Positions 9,193-18,040 of a stretch of DNA of 64,000 nucleotides are shown piece after piece; position 1 is the stretch's first letter; each line of letters starts with the position of its first letter. Location of the stretch: NCBI GenBank assembly GCA_019636655.1, contig JAHBXB010000001.1:682001-746000 (forward strand). The letters are read 5' to 3'. The stretch comes from Phycisphaeraceae bacterium (GTDB lineage: Bacteria > Planctomycetota > Phycisphaerae > Phycisphaerales > UBA1924). The notes under the pieces were generated by a model. It did not search any database and was not told where the DNA came from. It saw only the letters and a list, made by a program, of their open reading frames with translations. The translations under genes were made by a program, and so were the position numbers.

Positions 9193-9658
9193 ATGGACGA
9201 CTCGCAGCACAGCCCGCAACCGCAACCCTACAACTTCATCACCGAGTACCTCGCTGCGATGGACGAGGCCGACCGCCGCCAACTCGCCCGCGCCGTGCCT
9301 CGACACGAACTCGACCCCGTCCCCCCACCCTCCACCGACACCTTCGATTCCGACCTCCGCGCCGCCCGCGCCGAGTCCCTCTACCTGCTCCGCACCATTC
9401 TCCGAGTCTCCGACCACCCCGACAGCCCCGCCGATCGCGCGGCGATCCGCGAATCGCGACTCGCCGCGTGCGCCATCCTGCGCATCCGCCCCGACGGCTC
9501 AGACCCAGGCGACCGGCCGTTCCTTCGTCGGCCCCCACCGGATCCGGCGGGTCCGACGCCCCCAATTCCCGAGCAACTCGGCGACTCACCCCGTGCCTCT
9601 CCCCCAGTTTGCCAGTATCCTGCCCAGATCGGCCCCGGACTTCCCCCTGGCCCTGTGA
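9193..9658 (+). CDS. Hypothetical protein, apparent +1 frameshift near base 9500
   Basis: The ATG at 9193 follows GGGGAGG at good spacing and opens a protein beginning MDDSQHSPQPQPYNFITEYL. Up to about base 9495 nearly every third codon base in this frame is G or C. After that point third-position GC collapses in this frame and becomes high in the next frame, which runs through FVGPHRIRRVRRPQFPSN to a TGA at 9656-9658, ten bases before the next ATG. The simplest reading is one coding region of about 155 residues interrupted by a one-base shift between about 9490 and 9515. This could be a true mutation, a sequence error or programmed shifting. No family is recognised. Confidence 0.5.
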
Positions 9659-9667
9659 GACCACCAC

Positions 9668-9970
9668 ATGCTCGCCTGGAAGCGAACACTGCGAACCCGG
9701 TCTTCGGAGCGATTCATCGCAACACGGGACGGCCTCGAAGTCGCCGCCGTCGACCTGCACTACCTCGACGACGGCACCGTCAGCGGAACCGTCATCCTGC
9801 TGCGGGAAGCCGGCTGGAGCGAGGAACAGGTCCCCGATCTCCTCGCCTCACTGGACGAGGATTTCCTTCCCAATGTCGATCTCGAACGCGGCACCCTGAC
9901 CTACACCGTCGTCATCGGCGATGTCGTGGCGGCCTACGAAGCCACCGAGGACGACCCGGCCGAATCCTGA
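9668..9970 (+). CDS. Hypothetical protein, 100 aa
   Basis: 100 aa with strong third-position GC and a sensible amphipathic pattern: RFIATRDGLEVAAVDLHYLD, then SGTVILLREAGWSEEQVPDL, then a C-terminal strand-rich segment GTLTYTVVIGDVVAAYEA. No signal peptide, membrane span or catalytic motif is visible and I do not recognise a family. It begins ten bases after the stop of the frameshifted gene, so the two probably form an operon. It is convergent with serC, leaving a 45-base gap. Confidence 0.65.
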   Translation: MLAWKRTLRTRSSERFIATRDGLEVAAVDLHYLDDGTVSGTVILLREAGWSEEQVPDLLASLDEDFLPNVDLERGTLTYTVVIGDVVAAYEATEDDPAES

Positions 9971-10015
9971 GCCCGGCCGCCCGCGGTGCCGACGCCATCT
10001 CCTGGACCGCCAGGG

Positions 10016-11161
10016 TCACCCGTTCGTCCGCTCGAACTCCCTCATGAACTCCGCGAACGCCTTCGCGCCCGCGGCGGGGAACGCGTTGTACGTGCTCGCC
10101 CGCATGCCCCCCGTCGCCCGGTGCCCCTTGCACCCGTCGAAGCCCGCCGCGCCCGCCGCCTTGACGAACTTCTCGTCCAGCGCCTCGCTCGGGCACCGGA
10201 ACGTGATGTTCATCAGCGACCGCGACGCCTTCTCCGCGTGCCCCGTGTAGAACGACGAGGAGTCCAGCACGTCGTAGATCTGCTTCGCCTTTGCCTGGTT
10301 GTGCTTCGCCATCACCTCCAGCCCCCCCTGCGCCTTGATCCACTTCATCACCAGCCCGACGATGTACACCGCCGACACCGGCGGCGTGTTGTGCCGCGAC
10401 CCGTCCTTCGCGTGCACGCGGTACTGCAGCATCGTCGGCACCTCCTTCGGGCACCGCTCCAGCAGGTCCTCGCGGATCACCACGATCGTCGTCCCGGCGG
10501 CGCCCAGGTTCTTCTGCGCTCCCGCGTACACCAGCCCGAACTTCGTGAAGTCGATCGGCTTGGAGTAGATGTCGCTCGATGCATCGCACACCAGCGGCAC
10601 GCCGGCCGGCGGCGTTGGGTCCTTCCAGAACTCCGTACCGTAAATCGTGTTGTTCGAGCAGTAGTGCACGTACGCCGGCGACGCCGAGTACTTGGTCTGC
10701 GCCGGCGAGGGGACGTACGAATGGTTCTTGTCCGCGCTCGTCGCCGCGACGTGGAGGTTCCCGAACTTCTTGAACTCCTCCGCCGACTTCTCCGCCCAGT
10801 ACCCGGTGACGAAGTAGTCCGCCGTCGGCGCCGCCCCGCCCGCCCCGCGCGGCGCCAGGTTCATCGGAATCATGTAGTTCTGGCTCGTCGCCCCGCCGGT
10901 CAGGAACAGCACCCGGTAGTTCTTGGGCACGCCCCCGATCTCCCGGAAGTCCTGCTCCACCTCGTTCCAGATCCGGTCCACAACCTTGCCGCGGTGCGAG
11001 TGCTCGAGGATCCCGATCCCCGTGTGATCGATGTCCCACACCTCCTGCTGGACCTGCCTCAGAACCTCCTCGGCCAGGCACCCCGGGCCCGCGGACAGGT
11101 TGTACGTACGGCCGGCGCTGATGCCGGTCTGGTTCTTGCTGCTCGTGGTCATCGTCGCCAT
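10016..11161 (-). CDS. serC: Phosphoserine aminotransferase
   Basis: 381 aa. This PLP enzyme converts 3-phosphohydroxypyruvate plus glutamate to phosphoserine in serine biosynthesis. Family signs are YNLSAGPGCLAEEVL at the N-terminus, ILEHSHRG near residue 50, FLTGGATSQNYMIPMNLA, the CDASSDIYSKP segment and the PLP lysine in YAGAQKNLGAAGTT. The C-terminus has GHRATGGMRASTYNAFP, typical of SerC. It lies 21 bases downstream of serA on the same strand, so the two enzymes of consecutive steps are co-transcribed. No serB is in the window. Confidence 0.95.
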   Translation of the reverse strand: MATMTTSSKNQTGISAGRTYNLSAGPGCLAEEVLRQVQQEVWDIDHTGIGILEHSHRGKVVDRIWNEVEQDFREIGGVPKNYRVLFLTGGATSQNYMIPMNLAPRGAGGAAPTADYFVTGYWAEKSAEEFKKFGNLHVAATSADKNHSYVPSPAQTKYSASPAYVHYCSNNTIYGTEFWKDPTPPAGVPLVCDASSDIYSKPIDFTKFGLVYAGAQKNLGAAGTTIVVIREDLLERCPKEVPTMLQYRVHAKDGSRHNTPPVSAVYIVGLVMKWIKAQGGLEVMAKHNQAKAKQIYDVLDSSSFYTGHAEKASRSLMNITFRCPSEALDEKFVKAAGAAGFDGCKGHRATGGMRASTYNAFPAAGAKAFAEFMREFERTNG

Positions 11162-11182
11162 GCCTGCGCTCCGGGTAAGAGT

Positions 11183-12151
11183 TCAGTTCACTCGATTCTC
11201 GGCCCGCCCCGTTTCCTTGTACACCCGCACGATCCGGACGACCTCCTCCGCCACCGCCCGCTGCGCCTGCTCCGTCGACGCCCCCACGTGGTGCGAGCAG
11301 TACACGCCGCCCAGCGACGCCACCTCCGGACGCCACGACGCCACCCCCTCGCCCGGTTCGTTCATGAACACGTCCAGCCCCGCCCGGATCTTCCGCCCCG
11401 CCACCGCCTCACGCAGCGCCCCATCGTCCACCACCGACCCACGCGACGTGTTGATGAAGTACGCGCCCTCCCGCATCGCCCCGAAGAACGCCCCGTCGCA
11501 CATCCGCTCCGACTCGGGGTTCGCCGCGACGTGGATCGTCACCGCGTCGCACTGCGACACCATCCGCAGCAGCTCCTCCCGCGTCCGCCCCCCGTACCCG
11601 ACGCCCAGGTCCAGCGCCCGCTCGGGCGTCATGTTGAGCGAGTGCGCCTGCACCTCCATGTCGAACGCCCTCGCCCGCTTGATCACCTGCCGGCCGATCG
11701 CCCCAACGCCGATCACCCCGAGCGTGAGCCCCTTGAGCCCCCTCGCCTTGGAGTACTCCTTCTTGTTCCACTTCCCCTCGCGAGCATCGGCCGTCTGATC
11801 CGGCACCCGCCGATCGCACGACAGCAGCAGCGCGAACACCAGTTCGGCCACCGCCACCGAGTTCGTCCCCGGGCAGTTGCAGACCGCGACCCCCTGCTTG
11901 GCCGCGGCGTTCGTGTCGATCGTGTCGTACCCAGCCCCCGCACGGATGATCACGCCCAGAGACGCCCCGGAGGCGATCGCCTGCGGCCGCACCTTCTTGG
12001 ACCGGACGATCAGGACCTTGGGGTCCACCTTGGCGATCGCATCCGCCAGAGACTCGGGCGTCAGCTCCGGCGAGAAGACGACCTCGCACCCAAGGGCGGC
12101 GAGCCCGTCGCGTCCAGACTCCTCGAACTGATCGGCGATGAGGACCTTCAC
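11183..12151 (-). CDS. serA: D-3-phosphoglycerate dehydrogenase (short form)
   Basis: 322 aa when started at the GTG at 12151 (VKVLIADQFEESGRDGL), where the conserved fold begins; a longer reading frame upstream adds unrelated residues. It oxidises 3-phosphoglycerate to 3-phosphohydroxypyruvate with NAD. Motifs: IRAGAGYDTID, the Rossmann loop GVIGVGAIGRQVIKRA, INTSRGSVVDDGAL, the active-site Glu in the GLDVFMNEP region and the catalytic His in HHVGASTEQAQ. The chain stops after the catalytic and nucleotide domains. It has no ACT domain, so serine feedback through that domain is not expected. First gene of a serA-serC operon. Confidence 0.92.
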   Translation of the reverse strand: MKVLIADQFEESGRDGLAALGCEVVFSPELTPESLADAIAKVDPKVLIVRSKKVRPQAIASGASLGVIIRAGAGYDTIDTNAAAKQGVAVCNCPGTNSVAVAELVFALLLSCDRRVPDQTADAREGKWNKKEYSKARGLKGLTLGVIGVGAIGRQVIKRARAFDMEVQAHSLNMTPERALDLGVGYGGRTREELLRMVSQCDAVTIHVAANPESERMCDGAFFGAMREGAYFINTSRGSVVDDGALREAVAGRKIRAGLDVFMNEPGEGVASWRPEVASLGGVYCSHHVGASTEQAQRAVAEEVVRIVRVYKETGRAENRVN

Positions 12152-12208
12152 GAGCGATTCTAGCCGACGCCGGATTGAAGATGGCGATCCCGCCGGGCAC
12201 AAGCCGGG

Positions 12209-12247
12209 CATAAACAAACAGGGCCCCGATCCTGAGGACCGGGGCCC
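12209..12247 (-). terminator. Intrinsic terminator after the prepilin-like gene
   Basis: GGGCCCCGATCC, loop TGA, GGACCGGGGCCC form a 12-base-pair stem with one G-U pair (12221-12247). Read on the minus strand it is followed by TGTTTGTTTATG, a T-rich tail. It lies between the prepilin-like gene and serA, isolating the ser operon from upstream transcription. Confidence 0.8.
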
Positions 12248-12291
12248 GTTGATGCGTGGGAGTGCCGTCCGTCAGGACGCGGGCATCACCG

Positions 12292-13371
12292 TTATGACGA
12301 ACCGCCGACGGGTGGGGTGCCACCGCTGGAAACCTCACGGCCGCCGAAGTCAACCCCACGAAGGCCGGCACGGGTCCACTTGTAGTATCCAGCCAAATCT
12401 CGGTCGGCATCGCCATTACGAGCAGGCGGATCCCAAGCAGCGGGCACATAATCGTACAACGTAATTCCCGAAGTATCAGCAGGACCCGATGGATACGCTG
12501 TTGGGCTGTTTGGCTGGAACCCTCGATTCGTATTAGCAGTCTTAACGGTCCGTACTGACGAATCAAAGAACAACATCTCGTTTACTGACCCAGGCAAAGC
12601 ATGATAGCGAGTAAACTTTGTGTGATGCCTCTGAAAATCATCAAAGAGAAGCACCTTTGACCCAGGAAAATCCACTTCAGTCAGCTTGCGCCCGCCCAGG
12701 GGGGTATTGCCAGGGATCAGCATGGCGCCGTGATTAGTACGTACCTGCTCAGGCGCTGACACGGTCGAGTTTCCCTGGTCAATTGACCACGAAGCAGGAG
12801 ACTGGAAATAGGATGACATGAATGGGAAGCGGTGCGCTTGTGCGTCATCCAGTCCAAACGCAAGCCGGTATGACTCAAACTCGGCGCGAGAGGAATGTGC
12901 CTGCCAATCCACGAGAGTCCTGTCCTCGGGGCAGACGACCATCTTCTCCGGGAGACGCTGCTGCAGGTAGTCATTCAGTACCAAGTGCCCGTACCGCACA
13001 TGAGGAAAGAAGTTCGTGAACCGAGGTGTGGTTGGCTCCACCCGTTCCCTCAAGATGTAGGCCGCCTGATCAGCGGCGGCCTGCGCGGCCGTGTTTGCAG
13101 TGCCAAACGGATTACCCGGCTGATTACCGGCCCCGACCCTCCACGAGAACGAACAGATCACGTCCTTAAAGTCCGCCCCATACAGATTGTACGCGATTGC
13201 GTACTGGTGAAAGTTTGACAAACACTGGGTCTTTCTGCCGGCCTTACGCGCCTCGGCCAATGCCGGCAAAAGAATGCCGACCAGCAGAGCGATGATCGCG
13301 ATCACTACCAGCAACTCAATCAGTGTGAAAGCGCGGTCTCGCTTGGTTTCCTTGACCATTTTCAGCTCCAT
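12292..13371 (-). CDS. Type IV pilin-like / type II secretion pseudopilin-like protein
   Basis: 359 aa from the ATG at 13371. A prepilin signal [20 protein letters not shown] is followed by a long hydrophobic helix ending in [14 protein letters not shown], the hallmark of prepilin-peptidase substrates. The rest is a large globular domain with [16 protein letters not shown] near the helix and a Gly-rich end ([14 protein letters not shown]), as in large planctomycete pseudopilins. Its DNA is visibly less GC-rich than its neighbours. Likely assembled in a pseudopilus or surface structure; specific role unknown. A terminator follows at 12209-12247. Confidence 0.85.
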   Translation of the reverse strand: MELKMVKETKRDRAFTLIELLVVIAIIALLVGILLPALAEARKAGRKTQCLSNFHQYAIAYNLYGADFKDVICSFSWRVGAGNQPGNPFGTANTAAQAAADQAAYILRERVEPTTPRFTNFFPHVRYGHLVLNDYLQQRLPEKMVVCPEDRTLVDWQAHSSRAEFESYRLAFGLDDAQAHRFPFMSSYFQSPASWSIDQGNSTVSAPEQVRTNHGAMLIPGNTPLGGRKLTEVDFPGSKVLLFDDFQRHHTKFTRYHALPGSVNEMLFFDSSVRTVKTANTNRGFQPNSPTAYPSGPADTSGITLYDYVPAAWDPPARNGDADRDLAGYYKWTRAGLRGVDFGGREVSSGGTPPVGGSS

Positions 13372-13422
13372 GGCACCCCCCACCCCATCCCGGCGAGAGA
13401 ACTCCCGCCCCTATAACCTACC

Positions 13423-13440
13423 ACACCGTAGGCACGGTGT
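13423..13440. promoter_or_regulatory. Inverted repeat upstream of the prepilin-like gene
   Basis: ACACCGT, spacer AGGC, ACGGTGT: a perfect 7-base inverted repeat about 50 bases upstream of the prepilin start. It may be an operator or a small RNA hairpin. A TTATAG element lies between it and the gene on the minus strand and could be a -10 box. Nothing else is seen in 13384-13651. Confidence 0.3.
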
Positions 13441-13651
13441 CCAATGGCACAAACCCGACAACGAATCCCTACCCGACAACATCGGCACGGCACCCGCCGC
13501 CAATCGAGCAGGAAGACTGAATTCAGGGCTTCAGCAACCACCGTACTGTTCGCGGCCGGGCCCCTGGAAGATCCCTTCCTGCTGGTGACTTCCACTCCGG
13601 AAATCGTTAGGTATACGTCTTGGCTCTGGAGCGCCGGAGCGTCTATCGTGC

Positions 13652-14629
13652 ATGATGAACAGGTGTGGATGGTGGACCCGCCGAGGCCCGGTTTTAGCAC
13701 GCATCGTTGGAGCCGGGATGTTCCTCGGCATAGCGCTCCTCGTCACAGGGATTGAACAACCACGAGACAAGCCCGCGGCCATCGTCGCGAACGAGTCGAT
13801 CGAGTGGTCGGAGTTGACGCCCAGGCTTGCCGAGGCGGCGGGGGGCGTTGTGCTTGAAGAGGTCATCCTGGAGCGGGCGTTGGCCAGAGAACTGACCTCC
13901 CTTGGGATGTCCATCGACAAGCAGGACATCGAGGAGGAACGGCGGTTACTTGCCGAGTCAGTCGACCGGACCGCCAAGGTCGGATCCGATGAGCGGGTGC
14001 GGCTGATCGAGCAGATCCGCGAGGCGCGGGGGCTGGGGCCGGCTCGGTTCGGCGCGTTGCTGCGACGTAACGCCATGCTTCGCCGGCTGGCCCGGGACTC
14101 GGTCAAGATCGAGGAGCAGGATCTGCGGCAGGCCTATGAACTGCGGTACGGGCCGCAGTTTCGAACCCGGGCAATCATTGCCAAATCCGAGGTCGAGGCC
14201 GCCGCGGCACGGAGCCGGGTGATCGGTGATGGAGGCCGGGCACCCGAGCCCTTTGGCGAGGTGGCCATGCAGGTTTCGATCGACCAGTCCCGATACCGGG
14301 GCGGCTTGCAAGAGCCGATCAGCCCCGCGGATCCGGAGACTCCGCTGGCGGTCAGGCAGGCTCTGGCTGGGCTTGCCGCGGGAGAAGTCAGCCAGCCGAT
14401 TGCCGTCGGTGGGGCTTTCGCCATCATCAAGCTTGAGGAACAACTGCCTGGATCAGGACCCGGATACGACGCGGCGAAGGCCGACCTGGAAGCCGAGGTT
14501 CGGTTGGTGAGGGAGCGGGTCGTCATGGATCAGATCGCCCGGAGGCTGCTGGGCGCCAGCAACCCGACGGTGTTCGATGCGGGCATTGACTGGTCGTGGC
14601 GGGTGCGGTCGTCCACAAGGAATCCCTAG
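13652..14629 (+). CDS. Parvulin-type peptidyl-prolyl isomerase, membrane-anchored (SurA/PrsA-like)
   Basis: 325 aa. An N-terminal hydrophobic anchor (LARIVGAGMFLGIALLVTGI) follows a short basic segment. A helical SurA-like N-domain comes next (LEEVILERALARELTSLGMS, with KIEEQDLRQAYELRYG), then a parvulin-like domain at about 170-265 including PFGEVAMQVSIDQSRYRGG and the strand AVGGAFAIIKLEEQLPG. It probably helps fold exported proteins in the periplasm. The immediate downstream gene is a secreted dockerin protein, a plausible client, though that is inference. Start choice between two adjacent ATGs is open. Confidence 0.72.
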   Translation: MMNRCGWWTRRGPVLARIVGAGMFLGIALLVTGIEQPRDKPAAIVANESIEWSELTPRLAEAAGGVVLEEVILERALARELTSLGMSIDKQDIEEERRLLAESVDRTAKVGSDERVRLIEQIREARGLGPARFGALLRRNAMLRRLARDSVKIEEQDLRQAYELRYGPQFRTRAIIAKSEVEAAAARSRVIGDGGRAPEPFGEVAMQVSIDQSRYRGGLQEPISPADPETPLAVRQALAGLAAGEVSQPIAVGGAFAIIKLEEQLPGSGPGYDAAKADLEAEVRLVRERVVMDQIARRLLGASNPTVFDAGIDWSWRVRSSTRNP

Positions 14630-14734
14630 GTCCAATCCCCAGTGAGGGCACGTTGTGGGCATCCCAACACAAACTTGACACTGGAATGGGGGATTCCCAC
14701 GTTGCCTTCGGCCGGCCCTCTGGTAGCATGGAAG

Positions 14735-14767
14735 CCCGCTCGGTGGGCCTGAGGCCACCGGAGCGGG
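14735..14767 (+). promoter_or_regulatory. Strong hairpin in the leader of the dockerin gene
   Basis: CCCGCTC (14735-14741) pairs with GAGCGGG (14761-14767), extended inward by GGTGG with CCACC past a one-base bulge. It sits about 125 bases before the ATG at 14892 and may protect or regulate the mRNA leader. No T-run follows. Confidence 0.3.
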
Positions 14768-14891
14768 GCGGCGAGCGGTGAAGTACCACGATTGGGAACG
14801 GAATGGAAGGCGAGCGCGGCGGGCCCGTCCGGCGCGCGGGTATCAGGCACAAGCATTCATCGTGTTTGGAACACCAACAGGAGGCAGGAAG

Positions 14892-17270
14892 ATGAGCAAT
14901 CGGATGAAGGTGGCAGTGCTGCTGGCGGCGGTCGGCTTTGCCGCGCCCGCGATGGCGCAGGACAGCGTGTCGGCGCTGACCGGCCTTGCGAACACGGACG
15001 CGCTCGATGCGTGGTCGGCGAGCGACCAGCTCAAGACGTACGTGGTCGACATGCAGACCATCACCAGCTCGTGGGGAACGAACTTCGGCTTGGCGCCGAT
15101 CATCAAGTCCAGCCGCAGCGAGGCCAACTTCACCAACTCGTTGTTCAGCTGCCAGTCCCTGAGCAACATGACGATCACGGCGCCAGCGCCGTACGCGTCG
15201 TACTCCCGCTGGTCGAACCCGGGCTTCGGCGTGTTCCCGAACGCGTCGATCAACGCACCGGGCAAGCCGGTCGTGGTCTCGGGCAGCACGTTCCAGATGG
15301 CCACGATCTTCTCCGAGTTCGGCACGACCGTCGGCCCCGGCCACAACGCGGTCATCGGCGGCTTCATCAACTACCAGGCGAGCAACCCGATGCGGCTGTA
15401 TGTGTCCCGCATGGGGATCGCGATCAACGGCGCGAACAACACCGAATCGACAGCCCAGATCGGCACCGGCGCGGTTGACGCCTCGGGCAACGCTCTGTTC
15501 CGCGTGGACGACAACGGCGCTGGCACCGCGAACGAGATCCAGCTTCAGAACCTGATACGGGTCCGCATGCGGACGCTCGGCGCCGGCCTGCTGGGTCGGA
15601 ACACGAGCATCCTGAACGTGCTCAACAACAACATCGATACCGGCCTGACCCAGGCCGACAACCCCGCGCTGGACTGGATCCTCAAGCGCAACGCGACGAC
15701 GCACAACTGCCCGAACGCGATCCCCTTCGAGCGGGGCCTGGGCGTGACCCGCTCGGTGCTGCTCGATACCAACTTCGGGACCAACTTCGTCAACGAGTCG
15801 TCTCCGCTGACGCTCAGTTCGAGCGTGGCGCACCACCCGGCTCCGTGGGTGGACCAGCGGGGGAACACGGCGTACTCGCAGTACACGCTCTTCCCGGGAA
15901 CGGTCGGCACGTGTGCCTCGGTCCTGAAGAACACCACGACGAATCCGGACGTGGCCCAGGGCATCGGCATCTGGGGCGTCGACACGAACGGCAACATCAG
16001 CGGCACCCAGCAGCTGACGCTGCCGGCCTCGGTGACCGACACCGGCGTCTCGCCCAGCTACACCATCAACTTTGACAACACCTACGTCGCGTCCGATCCC
16101 TCGGACATCGTCGACGGCTTCGAGGGGCACCGCGGCACCAACGCGTTCCGCGGCGGCCCGCAGGCGGCAGTCGGCCAGGACCAGAACGGCAACCTCATTG
16201 TGAGCGGGCTGGTCTTCAAGGACCGCTCGGTCGGAACGTACAACGCGGGATCCAACACGTCGAAGAACTGGCCCTACCAGGTTCTGACGGCGGCCCGGAT
16301 CGCCTCCGCGGGAGCCCAGCCCCAGTGGCAGGCGGTCGCCTGGGTTCTTCCGGACCAGAGCGCCCCGTCGGGAACCAAGGGCAAGGCCTTCGAGGACGGC
16401 AACGGGGTCGCCCTGGGCGAGCTGCGTCCGTTCATCGAAATGGGAGTCGCGGGCGCCTTCGGCCCATCGATCTCCTGCCCGGCGATCGACTCGGTGGGCA
16501 ACGTGTGGTTCATCGCGTGCTACGACCGGTACGACGAGGTCGGCAATCTGCGGGGCAACCCGAACACGGGCGTGTTCCGCGGCGTGTACAACCCGGCGGC
16601 GCACAATTATCGGCTTGAACTGGTCATGCCGACGGGGATCGTGGCCCACGGTGTGAACTCGAACCGCGATTACAAGATCATCTTCCTGAGCATGGTGGAC
16701 TCGGGCTCGGCCCCGGGCGGCAACTCCTCGTCGTCGCTGTTCTCGAACAACATCAACCAGAGCACGTGGGCCGGCGCCAACCGGGCCTCGCTGCAGACCC
16801 GCGATCCGCGGACGATGGGCGGCATGGTGCTGTACGCCAGCCTCATCTACGACGTAAACAACGACGGCACCTTCACCGCGTTGACCGGCGCTCAGGGCGA
16901 TCCGAACAGCCCTGACCAGAACTACAACGCCCTGATCTTCATCGGCGGCACCGCTCCGCCGGTGATCGGCCCCGACTGCTTCAACAAGACCGCTCCGACG
17001 CAGGGCGGGTTCTTCGTGGCGGGCGGCGCGGACGGCACGGCGGACAGCACCCAGTGTGTGGGTGACTGGGACCGCAACGGCACCGTCGAGCCGTCGGATA
17101 TCGCCCAGTACATCCAGTCGTGGTCCTTCGCGGTGGCGAATCCGGGAACGCCCGGCATCGCGTTGTACGCGGATATCGATTGCAACGGCTTGGTCGAGCC
17201 GTCGGACATCGCCGTGTTCATCCAGAACTGGGTCGGCGGCACGACCCCCGGCAACCTGGGCTGCCCATAA
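14892..17270 (+). CDS. Secreted protein with C-terminal dockerin-like (EF-hand) module
   Basis: 792 aa from the ATG at 14892, with GAGGCAGGAAG just upstream and a signal peptide MSNRMKVAVLLAAVGFAAPA cleaved after AMAQ. The long middle (about 30-690) is Asn/Thr/Gly-rich and probably beta-structured, with no enzyme motif I recognise. The end holds two calcium-loop repeats, DWDRNGTVEPSDIAQYIQSW and DIDCNGLVEPSDIAVFIQNW, spaced about 38 residues apart, then a terminal GNLGC. This is the planctomycete GC-type dockerin arrangement, thought to anchor or assemble exported proteins. A strong terminator follows. Confidence 0.85.
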   Translation: MSNRMKVAVLLAAVGFAAPAMAQDSVSALTGLANTDALDAWSASDQLKTYVVDMQTITSSWGTNFGLAPIIKSSRSEANFTNSLFSCQSLSNMTITAPAPYASYSRWSNPGFGVFPNASINAPGKPVVVSGSTFQMATIFSEFGTTVGPGHNAVIGGFINYQASNPMRLYVSRMGIAINGANNTESTAQIGTGAVDASGNALFRVDDNGAGTANEIQLQNLIRVRMRTLGAGLLGRNTSILNVLNNNIDTGLTQADNPALDWILKRNATTHNCPNAIPFERGLGVTRSVLLDTNFGTNFVNESSPLTLSSSVAHHPAPWVDQRGNTAYSQYTLFPGTVGTCASVLKNTTTNPDVAQGIGIWGVDTNGNISGTQQLTLPASVTDTGVSPSYTINFDNTYVASDPSDIVDGFEGHRGTNAFRGGPQAAVGQDQNGNLIVSGLVFKDRSVGTYNAGSNTSKNWPYQVLTAARIASAGAQPQWQAVAWVLPDQSAPSGTKGKAFEDGNGVALGELRPFIEMGVAGAFGPSISCPAIDSVGNVWFIACYDRYDEVGNLRGNPNTGVFRGVYNPAAHNYRLELVMPTGIVAHGVNSNRDYKIIFLSMVDSGSAPGGNSSSSLFSNNINQSTWAGANRASLQTRDPRTMGGMVLYASLIYDVNNDGTFTALTGAQGDPNSPDQNYNALIFIGGTAPPVIGPDCFNKTAPTQGGFFVAGGADGTADSTQCVGDWDRNGTVEPSDIAQYIQSWSFAVANPGTPGIALYADIDCNGLVEPSDIAVFIQNWVGGTTPGNLGCP

Positions 17271-17299
17271 GCCCGGCAATCCGGTCTCCTGACTGATTT

Positions 17300-17337
17300 A
17301 GACGCCCGCGTGCGACCCACGCGGGCGTCTTTCTTTT
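17300..17337 (+). terminator. Intrinsic terminator of the dockerin gene
   Basis: AGACGCCCGCGTG, loop CGACC, CACGCGGGCGTCT: a perfect 13-base-pair stem followed by TTCTTTT. Confidence 0.9.
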
Positions 17338-17422
17338 CCAGCGCCCGGCCGCAATGATGTGAGGGAACTGGACGGCAGCACGGGGAGTAGATACTGCTGG
17401 GGGAAACCGGGATGAGGCGGCC

Positions 17423-18040
17423 GTGAACACGATGGATGGGGATGCCGAACCGGGTGTGCCGCCGACCGAGGATGGGGCGACGCTGGTGCACCGCATCCGT
17501 GCCGGGGACCGGCACGCCGCCGCGGAGTTCATCGTCCGCTACGGCCCGCGCCTGCGGCGCCGGATCCGGTCGAAGCTCGGCCCGAGCATGAGGCGGCTGT
17601 TCGACTCGCACGACATCCTGTCGACGCTGAGTCGCCGGCTGGACACGTTCGTGCGGGACCGCCGACTGAACGTGGAGAACGAAGCGCAGTTGTGGGCGTT
17701 CGTCCAGAAGATGGCGGACAACGCGACCATCGACAAGGGGCGGTTGCTTAAGCGGCTGCGATCGGCCGAGGCAGAGGACTCGCGGTTTGCTCGCGAGTTC
17801 CTGCGCCGGATCGAGGATGCCGAGAGCACGGAGCGGGAGGGCGGCGAGGTGGTGATCGAGCGGGCGCTGACGCTGATCGAGGACCCTGTCGATCGGCAGA
17901 TCCTGCTGCTGTGGTTGGCAGGGACGCCGCACACGGTCACGGCGGAGTGCGTCGGGTTGACGGCGGCGACTGTTCGGAAGCGGTGGCAGACGATCAGGGA
18001 ATGGCTGCGGGGGCACCTTGACCTGGAGGTCGAGCCGTGA
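17423..18040 (+). CDS. ECF-type RNA polymerase sigma factor
   Basis: 205 aa. Region 2 is represented by LVHRIRAGDRHAAAEFIVRY and DSHDILSTLSRRLDTF. Region 4 is at the C-terminus: DPVDRQILLLWLAGTPHTVT followed by AATVRKRWQTIREWLRGHL, a helix-turn-helix pattern. It belongs to the divergent planctomycete sigma-70-like group. Its stop overlaps the start of the downstream Ser/Thr kinase by four bases (GTGA), so the two are translationally coupled and the kinase is the likely regulator of, or partner to, this factor. Confidence 0.8.
   Translation: MNTMDGDAEPGVPPTEDGATLVHRIRAGDRHAAAEFIVRYGPRLRRRIRSKLGPSMRRLFDSHDILSTLSRRLDTFVRDRRLNVENEAQLWAFVQKMADNATIDKGRLLKRLRSAEAEDSRFAREFLRRIEDAESTEREGGEVVIERALTLIEDPVDRQILLLWLAGTPHTVTAECVGLTAATVRKRWQTIREWLRGHLDLEVEP

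Noticed and set aside
9986-12163. 725-codon open frame on the plus strand
   Set aside because: Antisense shadow of serC and serA; Arg/Pro/His-rich with no family pattern.
14675-14703. TTGACA element before the dockerin gene
   Set aside because: A good -35 box but nothing resembling a -10 box at 16-18 bases, so it is not called as a promoter.
14523-17279. 918-codon open frame on the minus strand
   Set aside because: It is the mirror of the dockerin gene; residues are mainly Arg, Val, Gly and Ala, there is no ribosome-binding site, and the plus strand has a clear signal peptide and EF-hand motifs.
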